From NCBI RefSeq assembly GCF_008923205.2, contig NZ_WBMS02000031.1, positions 47,404 through 111,403 on the forward strand: 64,000 bases of DNA. The letters are read 5' to 3'. The DNA comes from Actinomadura physcomitrii (GTDB lineage: Bacteria > Actinomycetota > Actinomycetes > Streptosporangiales > Streptosporangiaceae). Positions 1 to 9,531 of the stretch are shown piece after piece. The notes under the pieces were generated by a model. That model saw only the letters and a program-made list of their open reading frames with translations. It was not told the origin of the DNA and did not search any database. Numbering within the stretch: position 1 is the first letter of the stretch; each line of letters opens with the position of its first letter. The translations under genes and the position numbers were made by a program.

Positions 1-492
1 GTCATCGAGACCGTCGCGCACATGGAGTGGAAGACCGCGCAGACCTATGCACAGGAAGGCAAGATCGCAGTCCGTGGCTGGCGGCAAGACCCGCCTCTGA
101 TTCTCCCGTGCCGCGACGGCTTTTTCGCCTTCTTCTACCTTCCGCATGACTGGGACGTCGTCCGGAAAGTGGTCCAGGACCCCCGCCTCGACGACGAGCG
201 CTTCTCCACCCAGCCCCTCCGCCAGGAGAACCGGGACGAGCTCGTCGCCGTCCTCACCGAGTTCACGCTCCGGCACAACAAGGTCGACCTCTACCACCTC
301 ACCCAGGCGCACCGGATGACCACCGGGTACGTGGCGTCGATCAGCGACCTCTTCGCCGACAGGCAGTACTTGTCTCGTGGCTTCTTCGATGACGTCGAAA
401 CGCCCGGGTTCGGCCCGGCCAAACTGCCCGGCGCCCCCTGGCGCTGGGTGGCTGCACCCGCGCCCCAGCCGCAGGAAGGACAGGTGGCATGA
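1..492 (+). CDS. CoA-transferase family III (CaiB/BaiF), 3' part only
   Basis: This is the C-terminal part of a CaiB/BaiF-type acyl-CoA transferase, which moves CoA between carboxylic acids. The frame is open from base 1 without a stop, so the gene begins outside the window. About 163 codons are visible, against roughly 400 for the family. The segment has the family's late features: a small domain with alternating helices (a stretch ending in QENRDELVAVL) and the closing FDDVETPGFG...LPGAPWRW pattern typical of CaiB C-termini. The stop overlaps the start of the next CoA-transferase by ATGA, so the two are translationally coupled and may form a heterodimer or act in sequence. The substrate is unknown. 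Confidence 0.8.
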   Translation, partial: VIETVAHMEWKTAQTYAQEGKIAVRGWRQDPPLILPCRDGFFAFFYLPHDWDVVRKVVQDPRLDDERFSTQPLRQENRDELVAVLTEFTLRHNKVDLYHLTQAHRMTTGYVASISDLFADRQYLSRGFFDDVETPGFGPAKLPGAPWRWVAAPAPQPQEGQVA

Positions 493-1700
493 ACACGCCG
501 ATCCTCGACGGGGTGAGAGTCTTCGATCTCAGCATCGTCACCGCCGGAGCCGGGTGCACGCAGGTGCTGGCCGACTTCGGCGCGGAAATCATCAAGATCG
601 AGTCCGCGACCAAGCCGGACCTGTTCCGCGGCTGGTACCAACCGAACACCACGGAGGGCGACCTCGACGGCAGCGGCTTCCGCACGGTGAACCGGAACAA
701 GAAGGCATTCGGGGTGGACCTGAAAAACCCCGAAGGTCTCGCGGTCGCGAAGCGGCTGATCGCCGAATGCGACGTCGTCGTGGAGAACTACCGGCAAGGG
801 GTTCTCGCCCGCCTCGGTCTAGGGTTCGACGAGCTGGTGAAGATCAAACCGGACATCGTGCTCGTCTCCGTCGCGAGCCAGGGCACCACCGGCCCCGATT
901 CGCGGTACGGCTCTTTCGGCAGCCCGCTGGACGCGCTCGGGGGCTCGATGTCGGTCACCGGGTACGACGAAGCCCACCCACTGTGGTCGAGCCAGCAGGT
1001 CAACTACCCGGACCAGACCGCCTCCATCCTCGGGCCGGCGCTGATCGTGCTGGGCATCAGGGCCGCCCGCGCTGCCGGTGAGGCGCGCTGGATCGACATC
1101 TCCCAGCGCGAGATCGTGACGGCGCTGCTGCCGGAGGCCGTCCTCAACTCCTCGCTCGGCGGCGCGGACCCCATCCCGCAGTGCAACCGCGGCTACGACA
1201 GTCTCGAGTGGGCGACCGCGTGTGCCGGCGAGGACAACTGGCTCGCCGTCTCTCTCACCGATGAGGCCGACCGTGCCGAGCTGGCCAAAGCCGTCGGTGC
1301 GCAGGACACAGTCGATGACGACGCGCTCATCGAGGCCGTGGACCGTTGGAGCCGCACGCGCCCGCGGGCGGAGGCTGCCGGGGAGCTGCAACGCCTGGGG
1401 ATCGCGGCAGCACCCGTGATGCGCGGGTTCGAACTGCGCGACGACGGCTACTTCCAAGACATCGGCTACTTCCAGACGGTTGAGCGCGAAGGGCATGACC
1501 CGGAGCTCCAGCGCGGCTGGATCGTGCGATTCGACGACAACGCCGACGCGGGTGCCATCTCCCGGCGCGCACCCCACATCGGGGAGCACACCGCCGAGAT
1601 CATGACGGACATGCTCGGCTACACCGTCGCCGAGGTCCAGCAGCTCTCCGACAGTGGCGCGATCACCTATCCGGCCGACAGCCTTCAACTGGCGCACTGA
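489..1700 (+). CDS. CoA-transferase family III (CaiB/BaiF)
   Basis: This 403-residue protein has the normal length for a family III CoA-transferase, a cytosolic enzyme that activates a carboxylic acid by taking CoA from another thioester. It opens with the family signature (LDGVRVFDLS near residues 6-15, then a Rossmann-type stretch to GAEIIKIE). D175, in the VNYPDQTASILG segment, is in the expected place for the catalytic aspartate that forms the acyl-enzyme anhydride. The ATG overlaps the stop of the preceding CoA-transferase. It is followed within 15 bases by a small DUF1059-like gene and then a thiolase, so a role in activating an intermediate for beta-oxidation is likely. Substrate specificity cannot be read from the sequence. 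Confidence 0.88.
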   Translation: MNTPILDGVRVFDLSIVTAGAGCTQVLADFGAEIIKIESATKPDLFRGWYQPNTTEGDLDGSGFRTVNRNKKAFGVDLKNPEGLAVAKRLIAECDVVVENYRQGVLARLGLGFDELVKIKPDIVLVSVASQGTTGPDSRYGSFGSPLDALGGSMSVTGYDEAHPLWSSQQVNYPDQTASILGPALIVLGIRAARAAGEARWIDISQREIVTALLPEAVLNSSLGGADPIPQCNRGYDSLEWATACAGEDNWLAVSLTDEADRAELAKAVGAQDTVDDDALIEAVDRWSRTRPRAEAAGELQRLGIAAAPVMRGFELRDDGYFQDIGYFQTVEREGHDPELQRGWIVRFDDNADAGAISRRAPHIGEHTAEIMTDMLGYTVAEVQQLSDSGAITYPADSLQLAH

Positions 1701-1714
1701 ATGGAGGCACATTC

Positions 1715-1933
1715 GTGGCCTACAGACTGAGTTGCCCATGCACCGAGCTGTTGTACGGGCGCACCGAGGAAGAGATGGTGGAGGTCGCCGCCGCCCACGC
1801 TCGCGACGTCCACTCCCGGGAATACACCGCCGCGGAGATCATGTTCATGGCGATCTCGGTGCCCGACTCTTTCCTGCCCGACGACCTGCGGGGTAATCCA
1901 AGTTCAGATCCCCACGAGAGGACAAGTCCGTGA
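1715..1933 (+). CDS. DUF1059-like small protein
   Basis: This 72-residue protein starts at GTG, with ATGGAGG as ribosome-binding site 8 bases upstream. It begins MAYRLSCPC and continues with a TEEEMVEVAAAHARDVHS segment, which resembles the DUF1059 family of small actinobacterial proteins (two N-terminal cysteines, then a short helix ending in a histidine). The function of that family is not established. Its stop overlaps the thiolase GTG start (GTGA). It therefore sits inside the CoA-transferase/thiolase operon and may be an accessory protein, but no activity can be assigned. Confidence 0.6.
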   Translation: MAYRLSCPCTELLYGRTEEEMVEVAAAHARDVHSREYTAAEIMFMAISVPDSFLPDDLRGNPSSDPHERTSP

Positions 1934-3138
1934 CCGAAGCTGTCATCGTCGAGGCGGTGCGCACCGCGACCGGTAAGCGCCACGGGTCGCTGTCGGGCTG
2001 GCACCCGGCCGACCTGCTCGCGGCCACCCTGACCGAGCTGGTCAAGCGGACCGGCATCGACCCCGCGCTCGTCGACGACGTGATCGCGGGCTGTGTCAAC
2101 CAGGTCGGTTCGCAGGCGCTGAACATCGGCCGTTCCGCGGTGCTGGCCGCGGGCTGGCCGGAGAGCGTCCCGGCGACCACGATCGACCGGCAGTGCGGTT
2201 CGTCGCAGCAGTCGGCGCACTTCGCCGCGCAGGGCGTGATCTCGGGCGCCTACGACATCGCGATCGCTTGTGGTGTGGAGAACATGACCCAGATCCCGAT
2301 GCGCGCGCAGGTGTCGGACCCGGCTTACGGCCAGCCGTTCGGCCCGCTGGTCGACGCGCGGTATTCCGACCGGGAGAACTTCGGCCAGCGTGGCCGGATC
2401 AACCAGGGCCTCTCGGCCGAGCTGATCGCCCAGAAGTGGGGCCTGTCCCGCAGGGATCTTGACGAGTTCGGTGCCCGCAGCCAGCAGCGCGCCGCAGAGG
2501 CGACCAAGCAGGGACTGTTCTCCGACGAGATCCTGCCGCTGAGGGCCAAGCGGATCGACAAGGAGACCCGGGAACTGGTCGAGGACGGCAGCACGCTGTC
2601 CGCGGACGAGGGCATCCGCCCCGGCACCACCGCCGAGAAGCTCGGAAACCTCAAGCCTTCGTTCACGCCGGAGGGTTCCATCACCGCGGGCAACAGCTCG
2701 CAGATCAGCGATGGCGCGTCCGCGATGCTGATCATGTCGCGCGAGCGTGCCGAGCAGCTGGGCCTGCGCCCGCGGGCCCGGTTCCACTCGTTCGCGCTCG
2801 CCGGCGTCGACCCGATCATGATGCTGACGGGCCCCATCCCGGCGACCGAGAAGGTGCTGAAGAAGGCCGGTCTCACCCCGGGCGACATTGATCACTTCGA
2901 GGTCAACGAGGCGTTCGCGTCGGTCGTGCTCGCATGGCTGAAGGAGAACCCGGTCGACCAGGCGAAGGTCAACCCACTCGGCGGCGCCATCGCGCTGGGA
3001 CACCCGCTGGGCGCCTCCGGCGGTCGCCTGATGACCACGATGCTCTACAACCTCGAGCGCACCGGCGGCCGCTTCGGCCTCCAGACGATGTGCGAAGGTG
3101 GCGGCCTGGCCAACGCCACAATTCTCGAGCGGCTCTGA
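1930..3138 (+). CDS. Acetyl-CoA acyltransferase (thiolase)
   Basis: This 402-residue degradative thiolase splits 3-oxoacyl-CoA with CoA to give acetyl- or propionyl-CoA and a shortened acyl-CoA. The three catalytic elements are visible: C89 (RQCGSSQQ, nucleophile), H358 (ALGHPLGASGG) and C388 (TMCEGGG, acid/base). The GTG start overlaps the stop of the DUF1059-like gene. The variant CGSSQQ loop is shared with the thiolase at 55460 but not with the one at 35663, which has CGSGLQ. The two SSQQ enzymes therefore form one subfamily, also common in actinobacterial steroid and terpenoid degradation. It is the last gene of the operon; a decayed IS region follows. Confidence 0.92.
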   Translation: MTEAVIVEAVRTATGKRHGSLSGWHPADLLAATLTELVKRTGIDPALVDDVIAGCVNQVGSQALNIGRSAVLAAGWPESVPATTIDRQCGSSQQSAHFAAQGVISGAYDIAIACGVENMTQIPMRAQVSDPAYGQPFGPLVDARYSDRENFGQRGRINQGLSAELIAQKWGLSRRDLDEFGARSQQRAAEATKQGLFSDEILPLRAKRIDKETRELVEDGSTLSADEGIRPGTTAEKLGNLKPSFTPEGSITAGNSSQISDGASAMLIMSRERAEQLGLRPRARFHSFALAGVDPIMMLTGPIPATEKVLKKAGLTPGDIDHFEVNEAFASVVLAWLKENPVDQAKVNPLGGAIALGHPLGASGGRLMTTMLYNLERTGGRFGLQTMCEGGGLANATILERL

Positions 3139-3459
3139 GGATTTGAAGCGGACGGCGGGGTGCGGATTAGATCAGCTGTAGAAAGATAGCCACTTCGCCG
3201 GGTGGCTGTCCGGGCGACTTGACGATCTCGCCACGTAGTCGGCAACGGGTGTGGTGGGGCGGCCGATCAGCGCACGTGGCTCGCCGGCTGTCTCGCCGAT
3301 GAGCCCGTCCTTGGTGTTCGTGTCCCAGTACGACGACGGCGAGTGAGAGGTCCAGCCCACAGACTGGTAGCAGGGGTCGAGGCGGGGCCCAGACGCCACA
3401 ACGTGACCCAGAATACTGGGCACGATTGGTCTCGGACGCATGAGGGCGGCCGTGGAAAG
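3139..3459. other. Intergenic stretch with a possible SDR/NmrA remnant
   Basis: No intact gene is present here. On the minus strand, about 3172-3345, one frame reads like the last 50-60 residues of an NmrA-like NAD(P)-binding protein (an ALIGRPTTPVADYV segment just before the stop). There is no start or Rossmann motif. I treat it as a possible decayed 3' end, next to the insertion element that begins at 3460. Confidence 0.3.
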
Positions 3460-4715
3460 CGGTTCTGATCCACTTGTCGTGAATGACCACGCAGCGTTGC
3501 TCGAACCAAGGATCCTGGAGCGTGTGACTGTGAGGCGCTCTCTCCCTTCTCTGTCCACCTTGAGTTCCTGGCCGTCGAGCAGGTCACGGCGGACGGACTG
3601 GCCGTGATGATCTCCACCCGGACGACCACGGCCGAGGCCATCTGCCCGGGCGGCGTGGCTGCGTGAGCATCCTGGCGCCGAGCTGGTGTGCCGCGACAGT
3701 GGCGGGGCGTATGCGGAGGCCGTGCGGACCGCTGCGCCGGACGCCGTGCAGGTGGCAGACCGCTTCCACGTCTGGAGAAACGTGTGCGAGGCGGTGGAGA
3801 AGTGCATCGTGCTCCACCGTGCCTGCCTGCCCGACCCTACCGGCCCGGACCAGGCGCAGCAGGCGACGTCGGTTCCGCAGAGCCAGGGCGCCGCGGCGGC
3901 TGCTCACGCCGAGTGGGAAGGTGTGCGGGTCGCCAAGCGGCGCGAACGGCACGCGGCTGTGCACGAGCTGCTGGGCAAAGGCGCAGGGATCTCCGCGATC
4001 GCCGAAGCGCTCGGCCTGGACCGCAAGACCGTGCGGCGCTACGCCCACGCTGTCGCGCCTGAGGACTTGGCACCCGCCCGCGGCGGACGACGCGGCACTC
4101 GCGTCGACCCGTTCCTGCCCTACCTGCATGAACGGAGGAAACAGGGCTGCACCGACGCCGCCCGGCTGTTCACCGAGATCCGCGAACGCGGCTACACCGG
4201 CAGCCAGCGCACCGTCCGCCGTCATCTGCAGGCCGTGCGCGCCAGTGGGAAGCCGGCCCCAAAGGTCACCAAGCAGCTCAGCGTCCGCCGCGCCACCCAC
4301 CTGATCACCAGCCACCCCGACCACATGGACGAGAACGCCACCCTCCGGTTGAAGAAGCTGCTGGCACGCTGCCCCGAACTGGACACCGTCGCTGCCTGCG
4401 TGGCCGCCTTCGCGCAGATGAATGGCCGACCTGGACGGAAGCCGGCTGCCTGGCTCGAACAGGCCGAGGCCACCGGCTTCCCGCCCCCTGAAAGGCCTGG
4501 TCAACGGCATCCGCCAAGATTTCGACGCGGTGACGGCGGGATTGAGCGTGCACTGGAACTCCGGCCGCGTGGAAGGCAACGTCAATCGGATCAAGCGGAT
4601 CAAAAGGGACGGCTATGGGCGCGCGTCCTTCGAACTCCTGCGCCTCCAGATCCTTCACGCCGGCTGAGCGTCGGCGACTGTAGGTGACCGGTTCACAACA
4701 AGTGGATCAGAACCG
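3460..4715 (+). mobile_element. Degenerate ISL3-family insertion sequence with matching ends
   Basis: The ends are 24-bp imperfect inverted repeats at 3460-3483 and 4692-4715 (core CGGTTCTGATCCACTTGT; only one of the 24 positions differs). They enclose a broken ISL3-type transposase. The outermost flanks (GGCCG...GGAA on the left and its complement on the right) may extend the repeat. The 8 bases outside either end do not match, so no target-site duplication survives. The element is about 1.26 kb, shorter than a normal ISL3 element, because the transposase carries an internal deletion. It abuts an integrase fragment. Confidence 0.75.
3541..4667 (+). pseudogene. ISL3-family transposase, deleted and frameshifted
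   Basis: Three pieces of an ISL3 (DDE) transposase lie in order but in different frames. At 3541-3660 is an N-terminal piece that reaches the start of the zinc-ribbon (AEAICPGG) and then meets a stop. From 3665 a second frame begins inside the DDE domain (VCRDSGGAYAEAV, then ADRFHVWRNV) and carries an HTH-like insert (ISAIAEALGLDRKTVRRY). From about 4490 a third frame gives the conserved end (SGRVEGNVNRIKRIKRDGYGR). The region between the zinc-ribbon and the second aspartate block is missing, so the protein cannot be active. Confidence 0.8.
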
Positions 4716-4724
4716 TTCCAAGAC

Positions 4725-4905
4725 GGCCATTGACACCTCGAGGACGGCCATGGCCTGGGGGAGTGTGAGCGCCTTGCTCGGCCGCCCGGTCTTCCCTTGG
4801 GTGTGGTGACCAGCTCGGCGACGTTCCGTGTCACCCGGTCCCGCGCCTGCGCCTGCCGGATCGAGCGCTTGAGGATCGCGTGGATGCTCTGCAGGGTGCG
4901 AAGGC
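4725..4905 (-). pseudogene. Tyrosine integrase fragment (core-binding domain)
   Basis: Read on the minus strand, this stretch gives LRTLQSIHAILKRSIRQAQ, then RVTRNVAELV. After a one-base frameshift near 4795 it continues as GRPSKALTLPQAMAVLE. This is the SAM-like core-binding domain and the entry to the catalytic domain of pSAM2/phage-type tyrosine integrases of actinomycetes. The catalytic part (Arg...His-X-X-Arg...Tyr) is absent. The fragment is cut by the ISL3 right end on one side and by the truncated ligase on the other. It is evidence of a former integrative element at this place. Confidence 0.65.
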
Positions 4906-4908
4906 GCT

Positions 4909-5963
4909 GTGCACCTGAACGGCGTCTGGTCGACGTGGCGCCAGGTACGCGAACTGGGTGAGCTGCTCACCGGCCTGCTGGCGGACTGTCCGCCGGGACC
5001 CGTCGCGTTGGTCCTGCGCAACCGGTCGTCCGGGGTGGCGGCGATGCTGGGGTTGCTCGACCTGGGGGTCGCGACGGTGCTGGTGTCACCGCTCCAGCCC
5101 CCGGGGGCGATCGCGGCTCTGGTCGCGCGGTGCGGTGCCGCGGCCGTCGTCGCCGATACCGAGGACTGCTCCCCCGAGCTGCGTGTGGTCGCGGGCCCCT
5201 GGCTCGTGGCGCTCGCGGCCGGAGACGACGGGGCCCTCACCGCCCGGCTGGAACCGGGTAGCGCGGACCCGGTTCGACCGGAGCCGGCCGAGGACGTGCC
5301 GCCGGGCACCGCGGTCGTCGTGCCGACCAGCGGGACGACCGGACCGCCGAAGCTGATCCCGCTGCCCTGGGAGACCATGCCGCGGCCACGGCCGGGGACC
5401 TCGTCCCAGGTGGTCATCAACGCCCTGTCCAGCGTGACCATCACCGGCTTGATGACGATTCTGCGCGCGATGACGACGGGGCGGCCCATCGCGTTGCTTG
5501 AACGGCTCGAGGTGCACGCCTGGGCCGCGCTCGTGCGTGAGCACCGCCCCGAGGTGGCGGGACTGCCGCCGGCGGCCATGCGGTCGCTGCTGGACTCCTC
5601 CGTCGACCCGGCCGACCTCGCCAGCATCAAGTCGTGGCCCACCGGCTCGGCACCCGTGCCGGTGTCGCTGCAGGACGAGTTCGAGAGCCGGTTCGGCATC
5701 CCGGTTCTGGTGAACTACGGCGCGACCGAGTTCGGCGGCTCCGTGGCCGGCTGGACCCTGGAGGACCACCGGCAGTGGGCCAAGGCGAAGCGGGGCAGCG
5801 TCGGGCGGGCCCGCGACGGGGTCGCCCTCCGGGTCGTGGATCCGGCCGCCGGCGCCGAACTCGCGCCCGGCCAGGTAGGGGTGCTCGAAGTGCGCTCCCC
5901 GAAGGCTCTGGTCCGGCCAGGGGAGTGGATTCGCACCAACGACCTCGCGTGCGTCGACCTTCG
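4909..5963 (+). pseudogene. AMP-dependent acyl-CoA synthetase, truncated at both ends
   Basis: This is an ANL-superfamily adenylation domain. The phosphate-binding loop (TSGTTGPPKLI) lies near residue 145, NYGATEFGG near 270 and WIRTNDLACVD near 345. After that the similarity stops abruptly around 5960. The open frame continues by chance antisense through the carboxylic acid reductase gene to 7740. The C-terminal domain of about 100 residues with the catalytic lysine is missing. The N-terminus also lacks the usual first 30-40 residues, because the frame enters directly at HLNGVWSTW. Both truncations sit beside mobile-element remnants. It is therefore most likely non-functional, although a GTG-started transcript could still encode the N-terminal domain. 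Confidence 0.75.
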
Positions 5964-6123
5964 GCTCGTCTCGGACCTCCTGCACCGTTCGGGCGGACTC
6001 CTCTCAAGAACGCCCATTTTCAGAGTCATTCGAGGTCGGAGAGTTCAACAGCTTTATACGGGGTCCACTCGCTGTTTCCTGGAGTGCTCGTTCTTCCTTT
6101 CGCAGTCGGGGTGGTTCCGGCGG

Positions 6124-9100
6124 TCAGAGCAGGCCGAGCGCGCGGAGGTCGGTGACGTACTTGAGAATCAGCTCCCGTGTCACGTGCGGCACGACCCGGC
6201 CGCCGGCGACCCCGGTCTCGCGCACGGCGGCCTGGAAGTGCTGCGCCGGCGCGATGCCCTCGTTGACCGGTTCCAGCGGCCGTTCGTAGGCCTTCAGCAG
6301 CGGCAGCAGGGACTGCTGCCGCTGCTTCTCCGGCAGGCCCCGCATGGCCGCCTCGAACCGCTTCAGCCACACGCCGTGGTCGAGGCGTTGGATGTCGTGG
6401 CCCGCCTCCACGAGCCAGTCGACGTACGTGTCGAGCGAGATGCCGTCGTCATGCGGGTTGATGAGGTGGTAGGTCCGGTAGCCCGCGGTGCGTCCGCCGC
6501 CGATCGCGTTGACGGCCTCCGCGCTGAAGTCAGCGGGCAGCTCGTCGTAGTGCGCCCGCGGCCGGTCCTCGCCGTCCGTCCGGTAGAAGGACGTCGGCGC
6601 GATCCCGGTGACGAGCAGGCTGAAGAGCAGACGTGTGAACACGTCCGGCACGTTGATCTGGCCGCGGTACCGGCTGTGGGCCAGGATCATGTCCGACCGG
6701 AACACCGCCACCGGGAGCCCGACGGCGTCGTGGGCCTCGCGCAGCAGGACCTCGGCCGCCCACTTGCTCGTCCCGTAGCCGTTGGCGTAAGCGCCATGGT
6801 TCCGGCGTACGGGGCTCGACTCCCGGATGTCCGTCGCCTCGTCGAACCGGCCGCCCGCAGCCTGGCTGCCCGCGGCGATGGTCGAGACGTAGGTGAACGG
6901 CTTGATGCGCCCGGTGATCGCCAGCTTGATCAGCTCGGCGGTGCCCACCACGTTGGGGCCGAACAGCTGGTCGTACGGCAGCACGTGGTTGACCAGCGCG
7001 CCGGGATGCATGATCGCGTCGACCTCGTCGGCCAGCCGCGCCCAGTCCGCCTCACTCAGCCCGAGCCGGGGTTCGCCGAGGTCGCCGGCGAGCACGTCGA
7101 GGTGGTCCGCGGCGAGTTCCCGGTAGTGCCGCAGCAGGTCCTCGTCGCCGGTGTCGAAGGCGTCGTCGAGCCTCTCGCGCGCCGCGCCGTCGTCGGTCGC
7201 GCGCACTACGCACACGAGCCTGCCGCCGGTCTCGGCGAGCCGTTCGAGCCACTCCAGGCACATGAAACGGCCGAGGTACCCGGTCGCGCCGGTCAGCAGC
7301 ACCGTCTCCGGGGCGGCGTGGTCCGGAGCGGGCAGCCGGGCGGCCTCGTCGAGGGTCGCGGCGTCGATGAACCCGTCCAGGCGCAGGTCGCTCGAGCGGA
7401 CCTCGGTCGCGCCGGCGCCGTGCACGGAGGCGAAGGTCGGCTGCCGTCCCTCCCCGGCCCGCATGCCCTCCACGTGATCGGCGACCGCGCGCAGGTCGTT
7501 GGCGGGGCTGATCACAACGCCGACGGGCACCTCGACACCGAAGATGTCCTGCAGCAAGGTGGAGAACGACAGCGCGGACATAGAGTCCCCGCCGAGCTCG
7601 GTGAAACGCGCCTCCGGACTCAGGTCGGAGTCCGCACAGCCGAGCAGAGCCCGGGCGGCCCTGGAGATGGTCTCGTACACCGGCTGGCCGGGGCCGCCGG
7701 CCCGCAACCGCCGCAGCTCGTCGGCCTCATCCTGGGCTAGCGTGGCGTAGAGCCGCTCGAGCCGCTCGCCATACCGTTCGCGCAGCCGAGGCCGCAGCAG
7801 CTTCCCGACATCGGACAGCAGCCCGTTGGCCGCGCTGAAGGCTTCCTCCTCGATCAGGAAGTCGCGCGGTATCTCGTACGACTCCAGACCGGCCTGGTTC
7901 GCGGTTCGTTGCAGTGCCTCGGCAAGGCTCGTCCGCAGCGCCTCCGTGCCGCCGGCCTCGCGCAGCGCCATCTCCGACGGAACGATCACCGCGAGCAGGT
8001 ACGGCCGGGCGCTGTTGCCGTACACGTAGCACTGCCGGATCGCCGGATCGGCGCTGAACACCCCCTCGACCTTCGAGATGGCGACGAACTCGCCCTGCGA
8101 GAGCTTCTGCACGTTGTTGCGGCGGTCGACGTAGACCAGCTCGTCCACGCCCACCTGGGCCATGATGTCGCCGGTCCGGTAGAATCCGTCCTCGTCGAAC
8201 ACCGAGGCGGTGAGTTCGGGGCGCCGGTAGTAACCGGGGAAGATGTTCTCCGTCTTCACCAGCAACTCACCGCGCGGGTACGGCCGGTCGGTGCCGAAAT
8301 ACCCGAGTTCCGGCACGTCGACGAGCTTGTACTCGAGCACCGGCGGGCGCTGCACCTTGCCGCTGCGCATGATGTTGCCGGTCTCGGTCGTGCCGTAGCC
8401 TTCGCCGATCTTCCTGCCCAGGAAGGACTCCACGAACGCGCGCGTCTCCGCCGACGTCGGGGCGCTGCCGACGATCACCTGCCCGACACGTCCGCCGAGG
8501 ACGGAGTCGCGGATGTACTGCTGCACGGCCGCGTCCAGCCGTCCGGGATCGCCGAACTCGTCGCGCCGTCTGGTCAGCTCGCTCTGGTACAGCTGGTAGA
8601 GCATGTCGAAGACGCGGGGCACCGCGTGCAGCTCGGTCGGCCGGGCCAGCGCGAAGTCCTCGAACAGGGCCGACAGATCGGACCGCGCGGTGAAGTGGGT
8701 GACCCCGCCGCGGCGGAAGGTGCCCCATATGATCGTCTGGCCGAACATGTGGCCCATCGGCATGTAGCTGACCGTGACCGGTGCATCGCCGCTGGCCAGT
8801 TGAGGGACACGGCCTCCCCAGTATCTACGCACCATGCTCTCGGTGTACATCGCCCCTTTCGGGGCGCCGGTGCTGCCCGAGGTGTAGATCAGCAAGGTGA
8901 GCGGATCCGTGCCGGGTTCGGGCACGAACAGCGGCGCGGCGGGCAGCGCGCTGCCCTGTGCCTCGAGCGCCGCCAAATGGTCGATGGCCGATCCCGCCTC
9001 GCGCAGCGTCCGGCCGGCCGCCTCGAACGTCTCGCGCTCGTCGTCGATGTCCGGGTGGTAGTCGAGGACGACGATCGCGGGTCGCGGCTCCACGGCGAGC

Positions 9101-9531
9101 GCCAGTTCGGCGGCCTTGTTCAGGTACTCCGGGGTCGTCGCGATCAGCCGGGGCTTCGTCTCCTCGATGATCCCGCTCAACTGGGCGACGGTCCCGTTCG
9201 CCTGCAGCGGCACCGAGACGGCCCCGAGGTAGGTGGTGGCCAAGTTGACCGTCACGTAGTCGGCGCTGATGAAACCGAGCACGGCGACCAGGTCGCCGGA
9301 GCCCACTCCTTGCGCCGCCCACGCCGTCGCGACCGCCCTGGCCTGGTCCCACAGCCGGCCATAGGTCCGGGTGGTGAACTCCGGGAGCAGGCGTGCGCTC
9401 CGGCGGCCGGACGCGGGGTCGCGGACGAGTTCGGTGGCGCGTTCCGCGACCGCCGGCCGGTCCGCGAACGCGGTCATGATCCTTTCGACGATCTGGCCGA
9501 GTCCCAGGTCTTCCGGCTGCCCACTGCTCAC
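6124..9531 (-). CDS. car: Carboxylic acid reductase (A-T-R)
   Basis: This 1135-residue multidomain enzyme reduces carboxylic acids to aldehydes with ATP and NADPH. The adenylation domain carries the P-loop YTSGSTGAPKG (residues 216-226), YGTTETG (379-385) and the family lysine in LLSDVGKLLRP. The carrier domain has LGGDSMS with S650 as phosphopantetheine site. The reductase domain has GATGYLG (748-754) and a YGTSKWAAE Tyr/Lys pair. The start is GTG (SSGQPED follows). The order and length match Nocardia/Mycobacterium CAR (about 1170). It needs a phosphopantetheinyl transferase, which is not in this window. It is transcribed divergently from the Rieske operon at 9870. The acid substrate is unknown. 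Confidence 0.95.
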   Translation of the reverse strand: MSSGQPEDLGLGQIVERIMTAFADRPAVAERATELVRDPASGRRSARLLPEFTTRTYGRLWDQARAVATAWAAQGVGSGDLVAVLGFISADYVTVNLATTYLGAVSVPLQANGTVAQLSGIIEETKPRLIATTPEYLNKAAELALAVEPRPAIVVLDYHPDIDDERETFEAAGRTLREAGSAIDHLAALEAQGSALPAAPLFVPEPGTDPLTLLIYTSGSTGAPKGAMYTESMVRRYWGGRVPQLASGDAPVTVSYMPMGHMFGQTIIWGTFRRGGVTHFTARSDLSALFEDFALARPTELHAVPRVFDMLYQLYQSELTRRRDEFGDPGRLDAAVQQYIRDSVLGGRVGQVIVGSAPTSAETRAFVESFLGRKIGEGYGTTETGNIMRSGKVQRPPVLEYKLVDVPELGYFGTDRPYPRGELLVKTENIFPGYYRRPELTASVFDEDGFYRTGDIMAQVGVDELVYVDRRNNVQKLSQGEFVAISKVEGVFSADPAIRQCYVYGNSARPYLLAVIVPSEMALREAGGTEALRTSLAEALQRTANQAGLESYEIPRDFLIEEEAFSAANGLLSDVGKLLRPRLRERYGERLERLYATLAQDEADELRRLRAGGPGQPVYETISRAARALLGCADSDLSPEARFTELGGDSMSALSFSTLLQDIFGVEVPVGVVISPANDLRAVADHVEGMRAGEGRQPTFASVHGAGATEVRSSDLRLDGFIDAATLDEAARLPAPDHAAPETVLLTGATGYLGRFMCLEWLERLAETGGRLVCVVRATDDGAARERLDDAFDTGDEDLLRHYRELAADHLDVLAGDLGEPRLGLSEADWARLADEVDAIMHPGALVNHVLPYDQLFGPNVVGTAELIKLAITGRIKPFTYVSTIAAGSQAAGGRFDEATDIRESSPVRRNHGAYANGYGTSKWAAEVLLREAHDAVGLPVAVFRSDMILAHSRYRGQINVPDVFTRLLFSLLVTGIAPTSFYRTDGEDRPRAHYDELPADFSAEAVNAIGGGRTAGYRTYHLINPHDDGISLDTYVDWLVEAGHDIQRLDHGVWLKRFEAAMRGLPEKQRQQSLLPLLKAYERPLEPVNEGIAPAQHFQAAVRETGVAGGRVVPHVTRELILKYVTDLRALGLL

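Noticed and set aside
3453..4723. 8-bp target-site duplication around the ISL3-type element
   Set aside because: The 8 bases outside the two ends (TGGAAAGC and GTTCCAAG) do not match in direct orientation, so no duplication can be claimed.
5964..7740. Long plus-strand frame that continues the truncated ligase for almost 600 more codons
   Set aside because: It runs antisense through the carboxylic acid reductase gene, has no family-like residues and exists only because codon bias of GC-rich DNA keeps the antisense frame open.
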